A DNA stretch of 64,000 nt from Paenibacillus radicis (ex Xue et al. 2023) (lineage in GTDB: Bacteria; Bacillota; Bacilli; Paenibacillales; NBRC-103111). The position numbers were made by a program, and so were the translations under genes. Numbering within the stretch: position 1 is the stretch's first letter; every line of letters starts with the position of its first letter. This document shows positions 17,508 through 25,863 of this stretch, in pieces. The notes beneath the pieces were generated by a model. That model was given only the letters and a program-made list of their open reading frames with translations. It had not been told where the DNA came from and did no database searches. The stretch covers positions 124,001 to 188,000 of the forward strand of contig NZ_JANQBD010000018.1 in assembly GCF_024722015.1 (NCBI RefSeq), in the 5' to 3' direction.

Positions 17508-18365
17508 TCATTGCTGCATTTTTTCGCGAAGTTTACTCGGAGATGCTGCGTAATGCTTGCTGAACGCCCGGGTGAAGGAATATAAATCGGGATAACCAAG
17601 CATAATTGCGATTTCCGTGACCGTATGCCGTGTTTGCTGCAGAAGCTGAAGTGCTCTCTCCATGCGTAGCTTTTGCAAATATTGAATGGGCGTCATTCCG
17701 ATCTGCTGGCTGAATATTTTGGAGAAATAAGCCCGGTGAACCGAAATATACGCAGCAACGTCTTGCACGTTAATATTTTCGGTGTAATGCATATTCATGT
17801 ACTCTATGCTTCGGGGAATCCAAGCAGCAGGTCCGGCATCGGACTTGTCGGTGCTTTTTTGCGGAATCATAAGTCCGAATATACGGTAGATTGCCGCAAT
17901 CAACTCTACTTGTCTCCGGCTGCTGTTATCTTCATGTTGACTGAACAAATGAACAAGAGATGTTTCGAGTTCTTTACCGATCAAACTTAAGACATAAGGG
18001 GCAGATGGACGGAAGCCGGCTTTCTCGAGCAGCAGCGGAGTTTGCCCGCCATCGATGGAAACCCAAATCATTTCCAAGGGCTGGTCGGACGGAATAATGA
18101 AATGGCGGTATACGACTCCCGGATATGCACAAAATACATCCCCCTTGGCTAGCTCAATCTGCTGTTCTCCGTAGACATGACGAATCTTTCCGTTCATAAC
18201 AAAATGCAATGCGTAATAATCGATCATCCGCTGCGGGAAGCGATGATCCGGGCCTGATTTGATGCGTCCCATCCGGACCGGCCATAAGCCGCCGTTCAAG
18301 GCCAGCTCGTCTACAACATAATTGCGTGATTCTTCATACTTATCAGAATTCTGCCGCTTGCCCAT
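17508..18365 (-). CDS. AraC family transcriptional regulator
   Basis: A 285-residue regulator with an AraC-type cupin ligand domain (HFVMNGKIRHVYGEQQIEL, then GDVFCAYPG) and a C-terminal double HTH (VQDVAAYISVHRAYFSKIF; VTEIAIMLGYPDLYSFTRAF). ATG at 18363-18365 with GGAGGT about a dozen bases upstream. It is divergent from the amidohydrolase-Rieske pair, and a 13-bp tandem direct repeat between them is a natural binding site for it. It is most likely the activator of that pair and possibly of GH88. Confidence 0.88.
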   Translation of the reverse strand: MGKRQNSDKYEESRNYVVDELALNGGLWPVRMGRIKSGPDHRFPQRMIDYYALHFVMNGKIRHVYGEQQIELAKGDVFCAYPGVVYRHFIIPSDQPLEMIWVSIDGGQTPLLLEKAGFRPSAPYVLSLIGKELETSLVHLFSQHEDNSSRRQVELIAAIYRIFGLMIPQKSTDKSDAGPAAWIPRSIEYMNMHYTENINVQDVAAYISVHRAYFSKIFSQQIGMTPIQYLQKLRMERALQLLQQTRHTVTEIAIMLGYPDLYSFTRAFSKHYAASPSKLREKMQQ

Positions 18366-18429
18366 TATTCCGTCCGTACCTCCTGAAATCGGTCTGTTGC
18401 CAGTAGGCTAAAGTATAGCATTGGCCTTA

Positions 18430-18455
18430 CAAAATGACAAACCAAAATGACGAAA
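18430..18455 (+). promoter_or_regulatory. Tandem direct repeat, candidate AraC operator
   Basis: CAAAATGACAAAC directly followed by CAAAATGACGAAA (13-bp period). AraC-family activators bind direct repeats next to the -35 box, and the second repeat ends seven bases before the -35 candidate. Confidence 0.5.
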
Positions 18456-18461
18456 TACCAT

Positions 18462-18489
18462 TTGCGGCCAGCAGTCCTGGTTTTATGAT
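18462..18489 (+). promoter_or_regulatory. Candidate promoter of the amidohydrolase-Rieske pair
   Basis: TTGCGG, a 16-base spacer, then TATGAT. The non-ideal boxes and the abutting direct repeats fit an activator-dependent promoter. Confidence 0.45.
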
Positions 18490-18547
18490 AGATATGTAAA
18501 ACATGCGAATGTAAATCTTGCTGAAATAAAGAAGAGGAGATGAAAAT

Positions 18548-19672
18548 ATGAGCTTAATAGAAGCAACGGCCAAGAAGACAAAGGAACGCAAAGGCGTTGG
18601 AGTTATTGATTGCGATATCCATCATACTTATAAGGACATCAAGCAGCTGTTCCCTTACTTGCCGCGTAAATACAGGGAGCGTATTGAACTGTGGGGACCG
18701 AATTTTGGCGGGGGGCCGGGTACGATGAACGGAGGCAGCATCGGAAAAAGAGCCGATTCTTTCCCTCCAGGCGGCGGTCCTGCCGGTTCGGATCTTGATT
18801 TCATGATCGACCAGCTTTTGGATCCTTTCGACATCCGCTACGGAATTTTGACAGGCGAATTTATAGCCTGCACGAACACTGCCGATACGTATTACTCGGC
18901 CGCATTGTGTTCCGCTTTCAACGATTATACGATTGAGCATTGGCTCGACAAGGAGCCCCGGTTCAGAGGCTCCATCTACCTGCCGATTCACGATGTAGCT
19001 GCATCGGTTCGGGAAATCGAACGGCTCGGCTCCCATCCCGGAATGGTTCAGGCTTATGTTCCGTCGGGCTCGCATCATCCTTACGGAAATAAAATGTTTC
19101 ATCCGATATATGAGGCTTGCTTGAAGCATGGAATCAATTTCACCATGCATGTAGGAGCTATCGGCGATGGGATGAACGCACCCGCTACGAATGTCGGCTA
19201 TCCTTCGTACTATATTGAATATCGTGCTGCCCGTACGCAAGCTTACATGGCCCACATGGCCAGCTTTATCTTCGAAGGCGTATTCGAAATATTTCCGGAG
19301 CTGCAGGTGGCGTTTATCGAAGGCGGCGTCTTCTGGGTTGCTCCTTACTTGTGGCGTCTTGACCAGGACTGGAAAGCACTTCGCGAGCAGACGCCTTGGG
19401 TGAAGAAAAAGCCTAGCGAATATTTTCTTACCAACATGTTCATCGGCTCCCAACCGATTGAGGAAACGCCGAACCGACAAGCGTTCGATACGTTGTTCGA
19501 GGCTATGCACGCCAAGGACAAGCTGCTCTTCTGCAGCGATTACCCGCATTGGGATTTCGACTCGCCAAAGCTAGTTTTCCCAAAAATGGACAAAGAAACA
19601 ACAAATAACGTGTTTTACTATAACGCTGCCAAATACTATGGCCTGCCTATGCCGGACAAAACGGAGGAATAA
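18548..19672 (+). CDS. Amidohydrolase family protein (Amidohydro_2, TIM-barrel metal enzyme)
   Basis: A 374-residue protein of the amidohydrolase-2 group, which includes decarboxylases and lactonases (ACMSD, LigI relatives). The metal-ligand pattern begins with VIDCDIHHTYKDI (DxDxHH near residue 20), continues with FTMHVGAIGDG in mid-barrel and ends with FCSDYPHWDFD near residue 320. No signal peptide. It runs two bases ahead of a Rieske protein gene, so the two are translationally close. Substrate unknown; by setting it may act on a sugar-acid lactone or an aromatic side group. That is only inference. Confidence 0.78.
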   Translation: MSLIEATAKKTKERKGVGVIDCDIHHTYKDIKQLFPYLPRKYRERIELWGPNFGGGPGTMNGGSIGKRADSFPPGGGPAGSDLDFMIDQLLDPFDIRYGILTGEFIACTNTADTYYSAALCSAFNDYTIEHWLDKEPRFRGSIYLPIHDVAASVREIERLGSHPGMVQAYVPSGSHHPYGNKMFHPIYEACLKHGINFTMHVGAIGDGMNAPATNVGYPSYYIEYRAARTQAYMAHMASFIFEGVFEIFPELQVAFIEGGVFWVAPYLWRLDQDWKALREQTPWVKKKPSEYFLTNMFIGSQPIEETPNRQAFDTLFEAMHAKDKLLFCSDYPHWDFDSPKLVFPKMDKETTNNVFYYNAAKYYGLPMPDKTEE

Positions 19673-19674
19673 CG

Positions 19675-20046
19675 ATGGCGCACCATTATTTAGGAACAGT
19701 TGATGAATTCACGGAGGACGAACCGAAAATTGTTGATGTAAAAGGGCGGAGCGTAGGCATTTATAAATTATCCGGAAAGCTTCATGCCATTCTTAATTAT
19801 TGTCCTCATCAGGGGGCGCATCTTTGCAAAGGGCCAGTTACTTCATGGGTCACATCGCCGCTGCCCGGGCAATTTGTTTACGAACAAGAAGGGGAAATCG
19901 TTCGTTGTCCCTGGCACCATTGGGAATTTGACATTAAAACCGGCGGTCTAGTTGTAGATAATAAAGTCCGCACAAAAACCTACGAGGTTGTAGTAGAAAC
20001 GTTTGATTTGTCGGTGGAGCAGGGAAAAGTATACATCGAGATGTAG
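19675..20046 (+). CDS. Rieske [2Fe-2S] protein, stand-alone
   Basis: A 123-residue protein consisting of one Rieske domain: CPHQGAHLC (first Cys-His pair) and CPWHHWEFD (second pair), with the cluster loops complete. Such small Rieske proteins serve as ferredoxins for oxygenases or as redox partners, but no oxygenase is in the window. It starts two bases after the amidohydrolase stop, so the two act together or in one pathway. ATG with GGAGG inside the upstream gene end. Confidence 0.9.
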   Translation: MAHHYLGTVDEFTEDEPKIVDVKGRSVGIYKLSGKLHAILNYCPHQGAHLCKGPVTSWVTSPLPGQFVYEQEGEIVRCPWHHWEFDIKTGGLVVDNKVRTKTYEVVVETFDLSVEQGKVYIEM

Positions 20047-20061
20047 CAGTGCCAATGAGAT

Positions 20062-20117
20062 CTTATCCGAGGACGGGCAGACATTTTCCAGGCTGTGCGC
20101 TCGGATAAGGTTTTTTT
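20062..20117 (+). terminator. Rho-independent terminator
   Basis: Stem CTTATCCGAG / CTCGGATAAG with a 28-base loop, followed by seven T. It ends the amidohydrolase-Rieske operon. Confidence 0.85.
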
Positions 20118-20327
20118 GGACTTAATTTGACCCTCTTCGCAGAGCAAATAGCCAATGTGCCGGGTCTGGATAAGGTACTCATGAATAGATTCATCGCAAT
20201 CCCTTACAAATTGACAAACAAACCTCATGACAGTGGAAGAAGTGAACCCGTGTTTATGAACCCCATTGCTGAAATCGAGCTATCATTTATGGACTGAATC
20301 CCTAGCTTCCGCGGGAGCCGAAAAGTT

Positions 20328-20527
20328 AAATTTACAGAAATCTGGATATTTTGGATGAAAGTGAGCGAGAGGTAGTTGTTGGGCGCTTAGGTCTTGAAGC
20401 AGGTGAAGAGGAAAGGACACAGAGGGAGATTGCAAAGGAGCTAGGGATTTCGCGCAGCTATGTATCCCGGATTGGGAAGCGGGCGTTGATGAAGCTGTAT
20501 CATGAGTTTTATAAGGTAAAGCGATGA
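20328..20527 (+). pseudogene. sigK 3'-end fragment (regions 4.1-4.2 only)
   Basis: A start-less frame encoding the last 64 residues of SigK up to the same TGA. Against the intact gene it has four amino-acid changes (R to S, F to L, G to E, and E to G in the conserved SRIEKRAL) and about 12 base changes in 200. No upstream part of sigK is present, so it cannot be expressed as a sigma factor alone. The frame is undamaged, so a crossover with sigK at 7301-7500 would give a full-length hybrid gene. It recalls the spoIIIC half of the split B. subtilis sigK. Confidence 0.85.
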
Positions 20528-20665
20528 CAGAATAAATGTCTAAAAAGACTGCTTTTACGGCAGGCTTTTTAGAATACTACAAAAGGAAGGTAACTGAAGT
20601 GGACGAGCTTATCAGAGTTGTTGAGAACATGATAACACAAGTCCGGCTTTTAGATTACATAAAGC
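20328..20665 (+). repeat. Distal copy of the sigK 3'-end direct repeat
   Basis: Same orientation as 7301-7630 and about 13,027 bases away. It continues through a weakened terminator and the small downstream gene, then jumps to the sequence matching 7850-7890. The right border lies inside the 3' end of the metallo-hydrolase gene on the other strand (near 20670). Confidence 0.85.
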
Positions 20666-20697
20666 AGTCTAGTTTGGGAAACTCCTTTGATACATAA
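20599..20697 (+). pseudogene. Remnant of the small gene that follows sigK
   Basis: GTG start with AAGGAAGG, as at 7573. Twenty-three codons match the two ends of the 7573-7944 gene joined by an in-frame deletion (MDELIRVVENMITQVRLL), then foreign codons from the neighbouring gene run to a TAA. Total 32 codons. Probably not functional. Confidence 0.5.
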
Positions 20698-21499
20698 ATG
20701 AATTTCTCATACCGAGCTAACACGTGACTCTTCTGCTCTGGGTAGTGCTCATGCAAATAATCGATGAAGTAGCCTGGCTTTTCACTGTTGCCTTTGAAGA
20801 GGTCGTAATGCAAAGGAACAACGGTCTCCATATCCGCAGCGACGGCAAGCTCGACTGCCTCCCTATAGTTCATGTTTCCTTGCAATCTTAAAGATCGGAA
20901 GGCGTCTTCCCATTAATCGGCAACATGCCAATATCGATGGCTTCTTCCTTCAATGAAACGACCAGCCCCGGATAGATGATCGTATCTCCGGCATGATACA
21001 GCGTGACGCCATTCAGCTTAATAATATATCCGACATAGCGATGGCCAAGTTCGGCATCGTATTCAAGTTCCTCGTGAGCTGCAGGAACAGCTTTAATATG
21101 AATATTAGATCCTTCCCACCACTCCCCGGTTCGAGCTAGTAGCAATTGTTCATGAGAAATGCCCCGATTCAGCATTTCAGCGTGGCAATAACCAGGTGCC
21201 ATAAAGAGGGTCCCCGCATTATTGCGCCCCATCACGGACACTGTAGCAAGATCCAAATGGTCGAGATGATCGTGAGTAATCAAACAATATGTCGCATTAG
21301 TGATATGTTCCGGTTGGATTGGCGCCGAAAATGTCCTCTTTGGGTTCTCGGATAAATAAGGATCAATATAGACCGTCGTGTCACCACCCTTTACAACGAC
21401 GCTCTCCTGTCCCAAAAACCAAATGGCAAGCATGCCGTATGGCACTCTTGTATTGTTCATTTCATGGATGAAATCAGCTCCGAAACGTTGTCGAGCCAC
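20655..21499 (-). pseudogene. Metallo-beta-lactamase-fold hydrolase (UlaG-like), broken by a frameshift
   Basis: The frame from the GTG at 21499 (GGGGGAAG upstream) encodes the metal-binding LITHDHLDHLD, and later LYHAGDTIIYPG and IGMLPINGK, then leaves frame near 20910. The expected continuation (DAFR...GNMNYREAV, VPLHYDLFKGN) is found in another frame down to 20655. One missing G in a G run near 20910 explains it. The last few codons come from the sigK repeat. UlaG-like enzymes open sugar-acid lactones, which would suit this operon. It could be a real pseudogene or a base-calling error. It overlaps the upstream dehydrogenase by 26 bases. Confidence 0.78.
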
Positions 21500-22490
21500 T
21501 GGTGTCTTCCCCCTTTCGGATTTCCAGATATGCTCTGTTCACTACGTTTATGGGCTCACCCATTAGGAAAGCTCTTACATTACCCACAGCGGTATCCATC
21601 AATCGGCCTCGTGCGTCCTTGGTTGCCCATGCAATATGTGGCGTAACAATGCAGTTAGGAGCTGAAAGCAGCGGGTTGCTTGGCAGTGGCGGTTCTACGG
21701 ACAGTACATCCAGACCAGCGCCGGCTAGACGTCCCTCACACAATGCATCAGCAAGATCCTGTTCATGGATGAGAGGGCCGCGAGATGTATTGATCAGGAA
21801 AGCCGAAGGCTTCATCATTCGAATGCGTTCTGTGTTTATCAATTCCGTCGTCTCCGGGGTAAGAGGGCAGTGAAGGCTTATTACATCCGATAGCCGGAGA
21901 AGGTCGTTAAGTGAAACCCATTCGACTCCTGCTACAGGTGCAGGTTGGGTGCGTCCGCTGCCCACGGCCAAGACCTTCATCCCAAAGGCAGCTGCTATCT
22001 GTGCGGTTTGACTCCCGATTTTGCCGAGGCCAATTAATCCGAGCGTACGTCCTTGTAGTTCGACTTGAGAGGAGCGTGTGAAGCAAAAGTCCGATGATCG
22101 AACCCATTCTCCATCCCGTACGGCGTTCCCATGCATCTGAACCCGATGGCATAATTCCAGGAGCAGGGCAAAAACGAATTGGGCGACAGAATGAGTGCCA
22201 TAGGTGGGAACATTAGTTACGGGAATCCCGCGACTTGCAGCAGCTTGAACATCCACAACGTTATAACCTGTTGCCAGTACACCGATATAGCGGAGATACG
22301 GAAGCCCGGTCAACGTTTCTTTGGATAGGGGAGTTTTATTAGTAAGAAGCAAGTTCGCCTCTGCCGCCCTCTCCATGAGCTGTTCAGGCAGCGTTCTTTC
22401 ATATACGGTAAGATTGCCTAAGGCTTCGAGACGCCCCCAATCTAAATCTCCCGGATTCAAAGTAAATCCGTCCAATACTACGATATTCAT
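21474..22490 (-). CDS. D-2-hydroxyacid dehydrogenase, NAD(P)-dependent
   Basis: A 338-residue member of the glycerate/2-ketogluconate reductase group. Rossmann motif LGLIGLGKIGSQTAQI, the Arg-containing INTSRGPLIHEQDL and the catalytic His in VTPHIAWAT are all present. AAGGAG lies just before the ATG at 22490. As the seventh gene of the minus operon it would interconvert a 2-keto acid and a 2-hydroxy acid in the sugar-acid pathway, such as hydroxypyruvate/glycerate or 2-ketogluconate/gluconate. Which of these is not decided by sequence. Confidence 0.85.
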   Translation of the reverse strand: MNIVVLDGFTLNPGDLDWGRLEALGNLTVYERTLPEQLMERAAEANLLLTNKTPLSKETLTGLPYLRYIGVLATGYNVVDVQAAASRGIPVTNVPTYGTHSVAQFVFALLLELCHRVQMHGNAVRDGEWVRSSDFCFTRSSQVELQGRTLGLIGLGKIGSQTAQIAAAFGMKVLAVGSGRTQPAPVAGVEWVSLNDLLRLSDVISLHCPLTPETTELINTERIRMMKPSAFLINTSRGPLIHEQDLADALCEGRLAGAGLDVLSVEPPLPSNPLLSAPNCIVTPHIAWATKDARGRLMDTAVGNVRAFLMGEPINVVNRAYLEIRKGEDTSGSTTFRS

Positions 22491-22557
22491 GCAGGAACAA
22501 CTCCTTGATAGTTGATTTGTCGTAGCGAATACATTAATTATGCGTCCGTAACAAAGA

Positions 22558-22591
22558 ACGCCCTTATATGTAATAACCAGTATAAGGGCGT
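22558..22591 (-). terminator. Intercistronic hairpin
   Basis: A perfect 11-base stem (ACGCCCTTATA / TATAAGGGCGT) with a 12-base loop, between the dehydratase and the hydroxyacid dehydrogenase. There is no real T run in the direction of transcription, so it may be a processing or partial-termination site. Confidence 0.5.
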
Positions 22592-22622
22592 CTGTTTGTA
22601 TTAGACTATCGTGTTTATGGGG

Positions 22623-24317
22623 TTATTTATGTTCCTTTGACCTATCAGGCAACAGGAAATCGAAGTCACAGCCTTTATCTGCCTGTAGCACATGCTCCTG
22701 GTAAAGCCTAGTGTAGCCTCGTCCTGTAATCTTGAGAGGTGTCCATTCACTGCGGCGTCTCGCCAGCTCTTCTTCAGACACCAGCAGCTGCAGAGAGCGG
22801 CGTTCTACATCCAGTTCAATTTCGTCCCCTGTTCTTACAAGAGCGATCGTTCCACCGACCGCAGCTTCCGGTGTAACATGCAGCACGACGGTGCCGAAGG
22901 CGGTACCGCTCATACGTGCATCGGAAATGCGCACCATATCACGCACGCCCTGCTTCAGCAGCTTATCCGGAATAGGCAGCATACCCACCTCCGGCATACC
23001 CGGCGCACCGATAGGTCCGGCGTACTGGAGTACGAGAATATCGTCTTCCCTTACATCGAGCTCAGGGTCGTTTACACGTGTTTCCAAGTCTTCGACCGAG
23101 GTGAATACGATGGCTTTACCGCGATGCGAAAGCAGAGATTTGGAAGCAGCCTTCGTCTTAATGACAGCACCATTCGGAGCCAGATTGCCGTGCAAAATAG
23201 CGATACCGCCTTCGGGGTGAAGCGGCTTATCGTAAGGATGGACAATATCACGATATGTTTCAGAGATTGTGATATCCTTCAACCATTCCCCAATAGGTTG
23301 ACCAGTGATAGTCATTTCATTTAGATGCAGGAGAGGGGAGAGTTCCTTTAGAACAGCGGGAGCTCCCCCTGCCCGGAACAGATCCTCCATTTGATATTTT
23401 CCCGCAGGTCTTAGATTGGCGAGGAATGGTGTTGTTCGGCTTAATTCATCAAATAAGCTGAGCGGTAGCTCGATTCCCATGCGTCCGGCTATGGCGATGA
23501 GATGGATGACGGCGTTGGAGGAACCACCAACAGCCATAAGAAGCCTGATTGCGTTCTCAAAGCTGCCCTGAGTGAGTATTCTTGAAGGCTTAAGTTCCAG
23601 TCTTACTGCCTCAACAATCTGCTTGCCTGTCTCCTGCGCAGCGGCTAACCTTTGGTTATGTGTTGCAGGTATTGCAGCCGCACCTGGAAGCATCAGACCT
23701 AAAGCTTCGGAGCAGACAGCCATTGTACTTGCGCTGCCCATAACCATGCAATGTCCAGCTGTTGGGGCTAACGCTGTATTGATTTTAACAAGCTCTTCCT
23801 CACTAACTTTGCCGCCGCGGTATTCCTGCCAAAAATATCGGCAATCGGAGCAAGCGCCTAAGGTACGCCCTTCGTATTCACCGTTGGCCATAGGGCCACC
23901 TGTAAACATGATGGCCGGGATGTCTGCGCTTACAGCACCCATCAGCTGGGCAGGGGTTACTTTATCACAGCCGCCTAAGAGAACCACTCCATCAATCGGC
24001 TGCGCACGAATCATCTCTTCTGTATCCATAGCGGCAAGGTTGCGGTAAAGCATTGTTGTAGGGCTCGTATTGATTTCACCCAGTGAAATAGTGGGGAACT
24101 CCAGGGGCACGCCGCCCGCCATAATTACACCCCGTTTAATCGCTTCGATCAAAGGGCCGAGATGAGAGTGACAACGATTAATTTCGCTATATGTGTTACA
24201 AATACCAATAACAGGTTTATCGAAATCTTTTTCGCTATATCCTAGATGACGATTAAAGGCTCTGCGCAAAAATTGGCTGAATCCCCGGTCCCCATAGGAT
24301 GTGTAGGACTTGCTCAT
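22623..24317 (-). CDS. IlvD/Edd family sugar-acid dehydratase (Fe-S)
   Basis: A 564-residue dehydratase that removes water from an aldonate or dihydroxyacid to give a 2-keto-3-deoxy acid. Start set at 24317, with GGAGG about nine bases upstream; the frame is open from 24389 but without a site. The [2Fe-2S] cysteine pattern is visible: Cys40 (GICNTYSE), Cys117 (GGCDKVTP) and Cys190 (TAGHCMVMGSAST). The other hallmark is the closing ARMSGTAFG block that holds a catalytic Ser. Setting among sugar-acid genes favours an aldonate dehydratase (arabonate, gluconate or galactonate type) over branched-chain amino-acid synthesis. Confidence 0.87.
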   Translation of the reverse strand: MSKSYTSYGDRGFSQFLRRAFNRHLGYSEKDFDKPVIGICNTYSEINRCHSHLGPLIEAIKRGVIMAGGVPLEFPTISLGEINTSPTTMLYRNLAAMDTEEMIRAQPIDGVVLLGGCDKVTPAQLMGAVSADIPAIMFTGGPMANGEYEGRTLGACSDCRYFWQEYRGGKVSEEELVKINTALAPTAGHCMVMGSASTMAVCSEALGLMLPGAAAIPATHNQRLAAAQETGKQIVEAVRLELKPSRILTQGSFENAIRLLMAVGGSSNAVIHLIAIAGRMGIELPLSLFDELSRTTPFLANLRPAGKYQMEDLFRAGGAPAVLKELSPLLHLNEMTITGQPIGEWLKDITISETYRDIVHPYDKPLHPEGGIAILHGNLAPNGAVIKTKAASKSLLSHRGKAIVFTSVEDLETRVNDPELDVREDDILVLQYAGPIGAPGMPEVGMLPIPDKLLKQGVRDMVRISDARMSGTAFGTVVLHVTPEAAVGGTIALVRTGDEIELDVERRSLQLLVSEEELARRRSEWTPLKITGRGYTRLYQEHVLQADKGCDFDFLLPDRSKEHK

Positions 24318-24367
24318 AGTTGGTAACCTCCATTCAAATGTCAATTTCATAATCATGTATGAACAGG

Positions 24368-25537
24368 TTAAGGGAGCCGGGTGATGCAAAATTGCTCATC
24401 GTGGCCGAGCAGCTCGGCTTTTGTCATTTTGCCGGAGGCCACATCGAGAATCTCCTGATATATTTCTTCTCCCATTTGCTTCAGTGTTTTTTCGCCTGTC
24501 AGTACACTGCCTGCATTGATATCGATATTTTCTCGCATGGTTTGGTACGTTTTGGGATTACCGGTAATCTTGATGACGGGTACGCCCGGAAACCCGGTAG
24601 GTGTGCCCCTTCCGGAAGGGAACAGAATCATTTGGGCGCCGGCTGCGACTTGTCCGGTGGAAACTTCGCCATCGTGCCCGGGTGAATCCAGCAACAGCAA
24701 ACCTTTTGAGTCAGGCGTTTTTCCATACTGCACAGTTCCGCTAAACTGTGCATTGCCGGATTTCTTCATACTTCCCAGCGACTTTTCGACCACACTTGAT
24801 AAACCGCCGTCATAGTTTCCTTTAGAAATGAGATGAGTTCGGTTGACGTTGCTTGAATTTTGCGTTTGACGCCGCAGCTTTTCCTCAGTCCGTGCTACAA
24901 TGTCGCGGATTTCTGCAGCGATATTCTCGTTGACCGCACGTCGTGCCAATATTTCCTCTGTGCCGATCAACTCCGTGATCTCGCTTAGAATGGATGAGCC
25001 ACCTTGGGCTACGAGCATATCCGAGGCTATGCCGAGGGCGGGGTTGGCGATGAGGCCCGAGGTCATATCGGATCCCCCGCAGTTAAGTCCGATCATCAGG
25101 TGACTGACAGCTGCTTCTTCACGAGTTTGGCGTGAGGCGATCTGCTGCATTTCACGTGCATATTTTGTCCCCTGCTGGATGGCGGCTAGCGAATCCCCTT
25201 CTTTTTGAATAACAACAGTGGATAGCATTTTCTGAGTAGACGCAATGCCATCCGCCAGCTCGTAGGGAGAGAACCGTTCGCATCCGAGTCCTACCACGAC
25301 AACGCCGGCGAAGTTAGGATTGCGGCCGATTTGGATCAAAGTCCTGGCTGTTACTTCCAGATCTTCTCCCACCTGGCTGCAGCCTACAGGATGCCGGAAA
25401 TAAATAGATCCCGGCACCTGATAAGCAATTCGCTCAGCGACCTTGGCAGAACAGAATACAGAGGGGATGACCGCAATCAGATTACGCACGCCGACCGAGC
25501 CATCCTTACGATAGTACCCCATAAAGGAGTCGGACAT
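24368..25537 (-). CDS. UxaA-family dehydratase, large (C-terminal) part
   Basis: A 389-residue protein of the altronate/galactarate dehydratase and sulfolactate lyase family. Typical blocks are GYYRKDGSVGVRNLIAVIPS, HPVGCSQVGED, LGCERFSP, GLNCGGSDMTSG and a closing SGRGTPTGFPGVPVIKI; the conserved cysteines are probable Fe ligands. The partner N-terminal domain is encoded by the separate gene whose stop directly abuts this start. In UxaA itself the two are fused. It probably dehydrates an aldonate or aldarate. Confidence 0.88.
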   Translation of the reverse strand: MSDSFMGYYRKDGSVGVRNLIAVIPSVFCSAKVAERIAYQVPGSIYFRHPVGCSQVGEDLEVTARTLIQIGRNPNFAGVVVVGLGCERFSPYELADGIASTQKMLSTVVIQKEGDSLAAIQQGTKYAREMQQIASRQTREEAAVSHLMIGLNCGGSDMTSGLIANPALGIASDMLVAQGGSSILSEITELIGTEEILARRAVNENIAAEIRDIVARTEEKLRRQTQNSSNVNRTHLISKGNYDGGLSSVVEKSLGSMKKSGNAQFSGTVQYGKTPDSKGLLLLDSPGHDGEVSTGQVAAGAQMILFPSGRGTPTGFPGVPVIKITGNPKTYQTMRENIDINAGSVLTGEKTLKQMGEEIYQEILDVASGKMTKAELLGHDEQFCITRLP

Positions 25538-25852
25538 TTATTTCAAACCCCTTTCGCAGTACATATTATGGTTATGAATCCAGCATCCTTTATGGATGGC
25601 TGTGCACATTTTGCCGATTTCCTCTCCGTATTTCATAACAGGCTCATTGGCTTCGAAATCTTTAAGTGCGATTTTGTGTCCGAATTCAATCGCTTCTTCA
25701 GCTGTCAGTTCATCCAATCGGTCTGGAAACCTGATGACGCAGCGGTCCCCCTTTTGAAGCGGGACCAAGGCCACGGCGACATTATCAAGCGGATCCAGAA
25801 CAAGTGCGGTTTTATCATAACCGCTCACTGTGGAATCATTATTATTCATCAT
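25538..25852 (-). CDS. UxaA-family dehydratase, small (SAF-domain) part
   Basis: A roughly 104-residue SAF-domain protein (ALVLDPLDNVAVALVPLQKG, then GHKIALKDFEANEPVMKYGE and HNHNMYC near the end), equal to the N-terminal part of altronate dehydratase and to SuyA/GarD N-domains. The frame is open to a TTG at 25867, but AAGGAG at 25859-25864 sets the ATG at 25852. Its ribosome binding site lies over the stop of the LarA-like gene, so translation is tightly linked. It must work with the large part that follows. Confidence 0.87.
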   Translation of the reverse strand: MMNNNDSTVSGYDKTALVLDPLDNVAVALVPLQKGDRCVIRFPDRLDELTAEEAIEFGHKIALKDFEANEPVMKYGEEIGKMCTAIHKGCWIHNHNMYCERGLK

Positions 25853-25863
25853 GACGTTCTCCT

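Noticed and set aside
18554..19549. Open frame of 331 codons on the minus strand
   Set aside because: It is the antisense shadow of the amidohydrolase gene, whose metal-binding motifs and operon position are convincing.
6799..20527. A true skin-type split sigK gene
   Set aside because: The first copy of sigK is complete with its own stop, and no site-specific recombinase lies between the copies. The second copy is only a 3' fragment.
22623..24317. Dihydroxy-acid dehydratase of branched-chain amino-acid synthesis (ilvD)
   Set aside because: The family is right but the operon holds only sugar-acid genes and no ilv/leu genes, so a sugar-acid dehydratase is the better reading.
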